From Hippopus hippopus (taxonomy: Eukaryota > Mollusca > Bivalvia > Cardiida > Cardiidae), in the NCBI GenBank assembly GCA_946811185.2, contig OX328112.1, positions 33,987,323 through 34,051,322 of the forward strand: DNA of 64,000 nucleotides, read 5' to 3'. The translations under genes were made by a program, and so were the position numbers. Each line of letters begins with the position of its first letter. Positions within the stretch are counted from its first letter, which is position 1. Of this stretch, positions 61,095-64,000 are shown piece after piece. Under the pieces are notes generated by a model that was not told the DNA's origin, ran no database searches, and worked only from the letters and a program-made list of their open reading frames with translations.

Positions 61095-61258
61095 CACCAA
61101 CCATTTGTAAAAACATTCTTAGTCTAAATCTCAGGAATTTCCTAATTTTGAAAGTAACACAACTTCTTATTAGCTAAACCAAAGGTTTAGCCAATCAGAA
61201 GTTATATTACTTTCTAAATTTAGGATAAGTCTTAGAAAGAAATAAAGAATGGTTGGTG
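61095..61258. repeat. Imperfect long inverted repeat, probable MITE
   Basis: Outer arms TCACCAACCATT and AATGGTTGGTGA. Inner arms AACTTCTTATTAGCTAAACC and GGTTTAGCCAATCAGAAGTT. Similar text flanks the fragments at 46285-46330 and 59933-59955, so it is a dispersed family. Confidence 0.7.
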
Positions 61259-61324
61259 AATAAGGACCCAGTATTTTCAACAGCAGCTGGCTGCTTATTG
61301 ACATAACCCGAAGTAAAAAAAGTT

Positions 61325-61516
61325 ATTACTCTTTACCAAATAATAAAATTTCAGACAGGTCCAAATTTGCAGCATATGCAGACCACATATTACATGTGGC
61401 TAAAATTATGAAGTTAGCTCCCACAAGGGTGAAAAAGACTTTGGGAAAAGATGTTTCCATAAGGCAAGTTCTCCCTTGGGGTTATTAAAAGTTGAGATTG
61501 TGTGGTAAAGAGTTAA
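61325..61516 (+). mobile_element. TTAA-ended MITE with core deletion
   Basis: TTACTCTTTACCAAATAATA left, GTGGTAAAGAGTTAA right. Most of the central palindrome is missing after TTTGGGAAAAG. Confidence 0.78.
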
Positions 61517-61716
61517 CCAAAAGATTTGAAAGGAAAGGACTAAAAGACAGGTGTTACAGTTAATAGTGTTTGTTAGAGATTTTTCATTGTAAAGTATTTA
61601 ATTGCACTCAGTTATTTCTATATATAGTCATACTAAACAGTTTCTAAAATTAATCAGTGTTTGGGTTTAGAGAATAACAATGAATGAATATCATACTATA
61701 AATCCTAAGTCCTTAC

Positions 61717-61945
61717 TTAACCCTTTAACATACAGGAAAATTTTAGACTGGTCCAAATTGAAAAAAATTTGTAGAATGATACATTAAATGCGGCATAATT
61801 CTGGGGATTTGTATTTGAAAGGGAATAAACCTTTGTGGGAAAAGTAGAAAATGCTAGTTACCAGCATACTCTCATCCCACAATGCTTTCAAAACACTGTT
61901 TCCTTGAGGGTCGTTTAAATGCCAGATTGTGTAGTATAGGGTTAA
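61717..61945 (+). mobile_element. TTAA-ended MITE copy
   Basis: TTAACCCTTTAACATACAGG left, TAGTATAGGGTTAA right, core GAAAATGCTAGTTACCAGCA with shortened right arm. Confidence 0.85.
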
Positions 61946-64000
61946 ATGAGCATTAAATGAATCTTGAACATTTGAAATTACAATAACAAAATGTATACAG
62001 TGACATAAGTTAGTAGAAAGAAAACAATCGTACAAAAGATATAGAAAATGATTCCTTAATTTTCATTTTCCCCGATTTCCCTAATATTGGATGTTTTTTG
62101 ACAAATTTACAGCAGCTACTAGCCACTGATAAAAACCTTGAAGCAAATGGACAATTACAAGCAATTAGCACATGTGATGGAATAATCTATTGAAATAGAT
62201 CCCCATTATTCACAGAAGTCAGATAATTTCATTTACATGTTCCTATAATGGCAAAAACGAACTATTATTCCTTTACCAAACAATTTTCTGTTTTAAAGAC
62301 CCTGCAGAGACAGGATTTTTGTATCAGGATAAACAGTGCCAAACCTAAAAGTTTGTCACCTGGTAAAGCGCTAAAAATAGCTTATATTACATGATGCTGC
62401 TTTGAATTCATCATAAAATTTAAAAAAAAACAATAAAATCAAAGGCTTCATTCAGTACCAGTAATTACACAATACCCATGATACATAACAAGTAAAGCTA
62501 CATTCATATGAACACAGTTACTTAAGTAGGTACCTACTTACACAAATTTACATTATGTTGTCATGTGATACATAACAAGTATATGGCCCTATTCACATGT
62601 ACACATTCACTTTATGTGTAAGTTACGCCAGAAAAAACATGAAATATCTTTTAAAAAAAAGACTAATAGTGTAAATTTGTCTGCCAATAGGTCTGCAGAG
62701 ACCTGCAGAATAAACATGTCAGCTGTCATTGGGTAGGGTCAATTGGGCCACCTGAAACATAGGTATTTTTCTTCTTGTTTTTTTTTTGCCTAAAGGTACT
62801 TACATGAGTAAATTTACATAATTATGTTGTCATGTGAATGCATTTACTTGCAGAAGTATAAATACTCCAAGCTCTTACTGGGTAAAGTAAAAGTAACTGC
62901 ATTTGCTCTTCTGTCGGCCATGCAGAAGTTAAATAACTTGAAAGTATTTATACTGTATAAGCAAAGTATGTTATGTGAAAGACCCATGATTTTACACATG
63001 TAAGCAATCTAATCTTTTTTCAATACTGAGATGCTTTAAGAATGCAAAAACAATCTATTCATCTGATTTGATTATTCCTATAGATTTTCATATACTTTGC
63101 AAAATGGTTGTCTAATTAAAAATGAATGCAAAAGACAAGGAAAAAGGCAGTGTAACTATAGAAAAAAAGCCTGCAAAATGGCACTTTAGGGGACCTGGTG
63201 ACCAGTGACGACCTAGAATGCTGGCTTTATTTTGAGATATATATTTATCATTCTGCACGTATCTGTTGTGAAATCTGACCAACTAGCCTTTAAAAGCGTA
63301 TGCCTATTCTATTAGCATGTACATGTAATGTCAATATACTTTTACATAATGTGCATATTTTTACTCTACATAGCAAAACACTTATACATGTACTTACAAA
63401 TGTATTTTGCACTTGTAAGTGGAGCTCAAGACTAAATTCTCAAAAGCTAATAACTATTACAAACATGAATATAGAATGAAAAACATAGACTGATTCAAAC
63501 AACTTCACCCTTTGACTGTAACAACATTTGACTGGGCAGTCTGATCTTAGATCTACACTGTTCAACATTCCACTAAAAGTTGAAAGGGGCTGATTTAGTT
63601 TTTCTGCCATAAATTAAAATATCTTGTAAAACACTGACAACTTCTACCAGATATACCTTTCTCTCCAGTTGTATAATCAATAATATGTACAACTACATTC
63701 AGTAAAAAAGGTGCAATTTTGGCTGCTTAAATAACGGGATGGGGTATATTACAACACATAACTCTGTTGTTTTTTATTACATCAGAAATGACCTCATGCT
63801 GTTTGAATACAAATCCACAAGAAGACTGATTAAAATATCCATACCACTGACCCAACTGTCCGTAAAAAATTACAGTCACACTAGAAGACAGTGTATCTTT
63901 TAATAAAGAGAAGAATTTACATGCACCTGTGGTGCAACGGTCTGACAGATTTTGATTTAGTCTGGTAAAATATTCATGACTGTCAGACTGACTGTCTGGT

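Larger units (their letters stand above)
60975..64000. other. Upstream flank or intron, no exon recognised
   Basis: AT-rich sequence to the right of exon A. It holds MITE copies at 61325-61516 and 61717-61945, a short MITE remnant near 62265-62375, and a long imperfect inverted repeat (61095-61258). It also has two similar AT-rich stretches (about 62460-62620 and 62790-62860) that share TTACATTATGTTGTCATGTG-like text. No open frame with a phase-0 donor that would splice to exon A stands out. The real first exon and promoter were not found. Confidence 0.5.

Noticed and set aside
63918..64000. tRNA-like text (TGGTGCAACGG) at the right edge
   Set aside because: It is cut by the window end. No B-box is visible, so no SINE call can be supported.

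Overview
The window is AT-rich eukaryotic DNA with introns. It has no operons or dense coding. Several repeat families resemble those I associate with bivalve molluscs: elements opening with AACAAGAGGGCC and closing with a GAGCAC..GTGCTC hairpin followed by AGCTAAAAA, and tRNA-headed SINEs ending in GTTTAAACCCCAA-like tails. A bivalve, possibly a clam-like one, is my inference from these families and cannot be proven here.

The only clear host gene lies on the minus strand and spans almost the whole window. Ten exons (60974 down to 10950) join with GT-AG boundaries and fully compatible phases into about 611 codons. They encode the long N-terminal cytoplasmic part of an SLC4 anion exchanger (AE-type chloride/bicarbonate exchanger). 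The last two exons hold the conserved start of the band-3 cytoplasmic domain (VFVELDEL, ARWIKFEEDVEEGADRWGKP, LLMKHK). The start codon lies right of the window or was not found. The rest of the cytoplasmic domain and all membrane spans should lie left of position 1. I found no further exon in 1-10949 or 60975-64000.

Everything else is intron or flank packed with mobile DNA. (1) About 40 full or partial copies of a roughly 230-bp MITE that ends in TTAA + CYCTTTACCAAAC and has a 40-50 bp central palindrome; TTAA ends suggest a piggyBac-like origin. (2) An apparently intact 1,445-bp Tc1/mariner-type transposon (37978-39422) nested in one of those MITEs. (3) Two hAT elements with target duplications: a decayed transposase copy at 49471-51567 and a BED-finger remnant at 40828-41780. 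(4) A modular superfamily of Helitron/Helentron-like elements with shared ends but different tandem cores of about 140-165 bp (6472-7226, 25933-27735, 28907-30796, 36202-36907, 43424-44326, 44520-45669, 48660-52580, 54731-56414, 57898-59006). (5) tRNA-derived SINEs, some with clear target duplications. (6) Minisatellites (27 bp at 20235-20490; about 60 bp at 39827-41850; about 58 bp at 53563-53790). (7) Several long inverted repeats.

Base-level coordinates of exons, the mariner element and both hAT elements come from counting along the numbered sequence. Boundaries of old repeats are approximate. No search, alignment or folding program was available.
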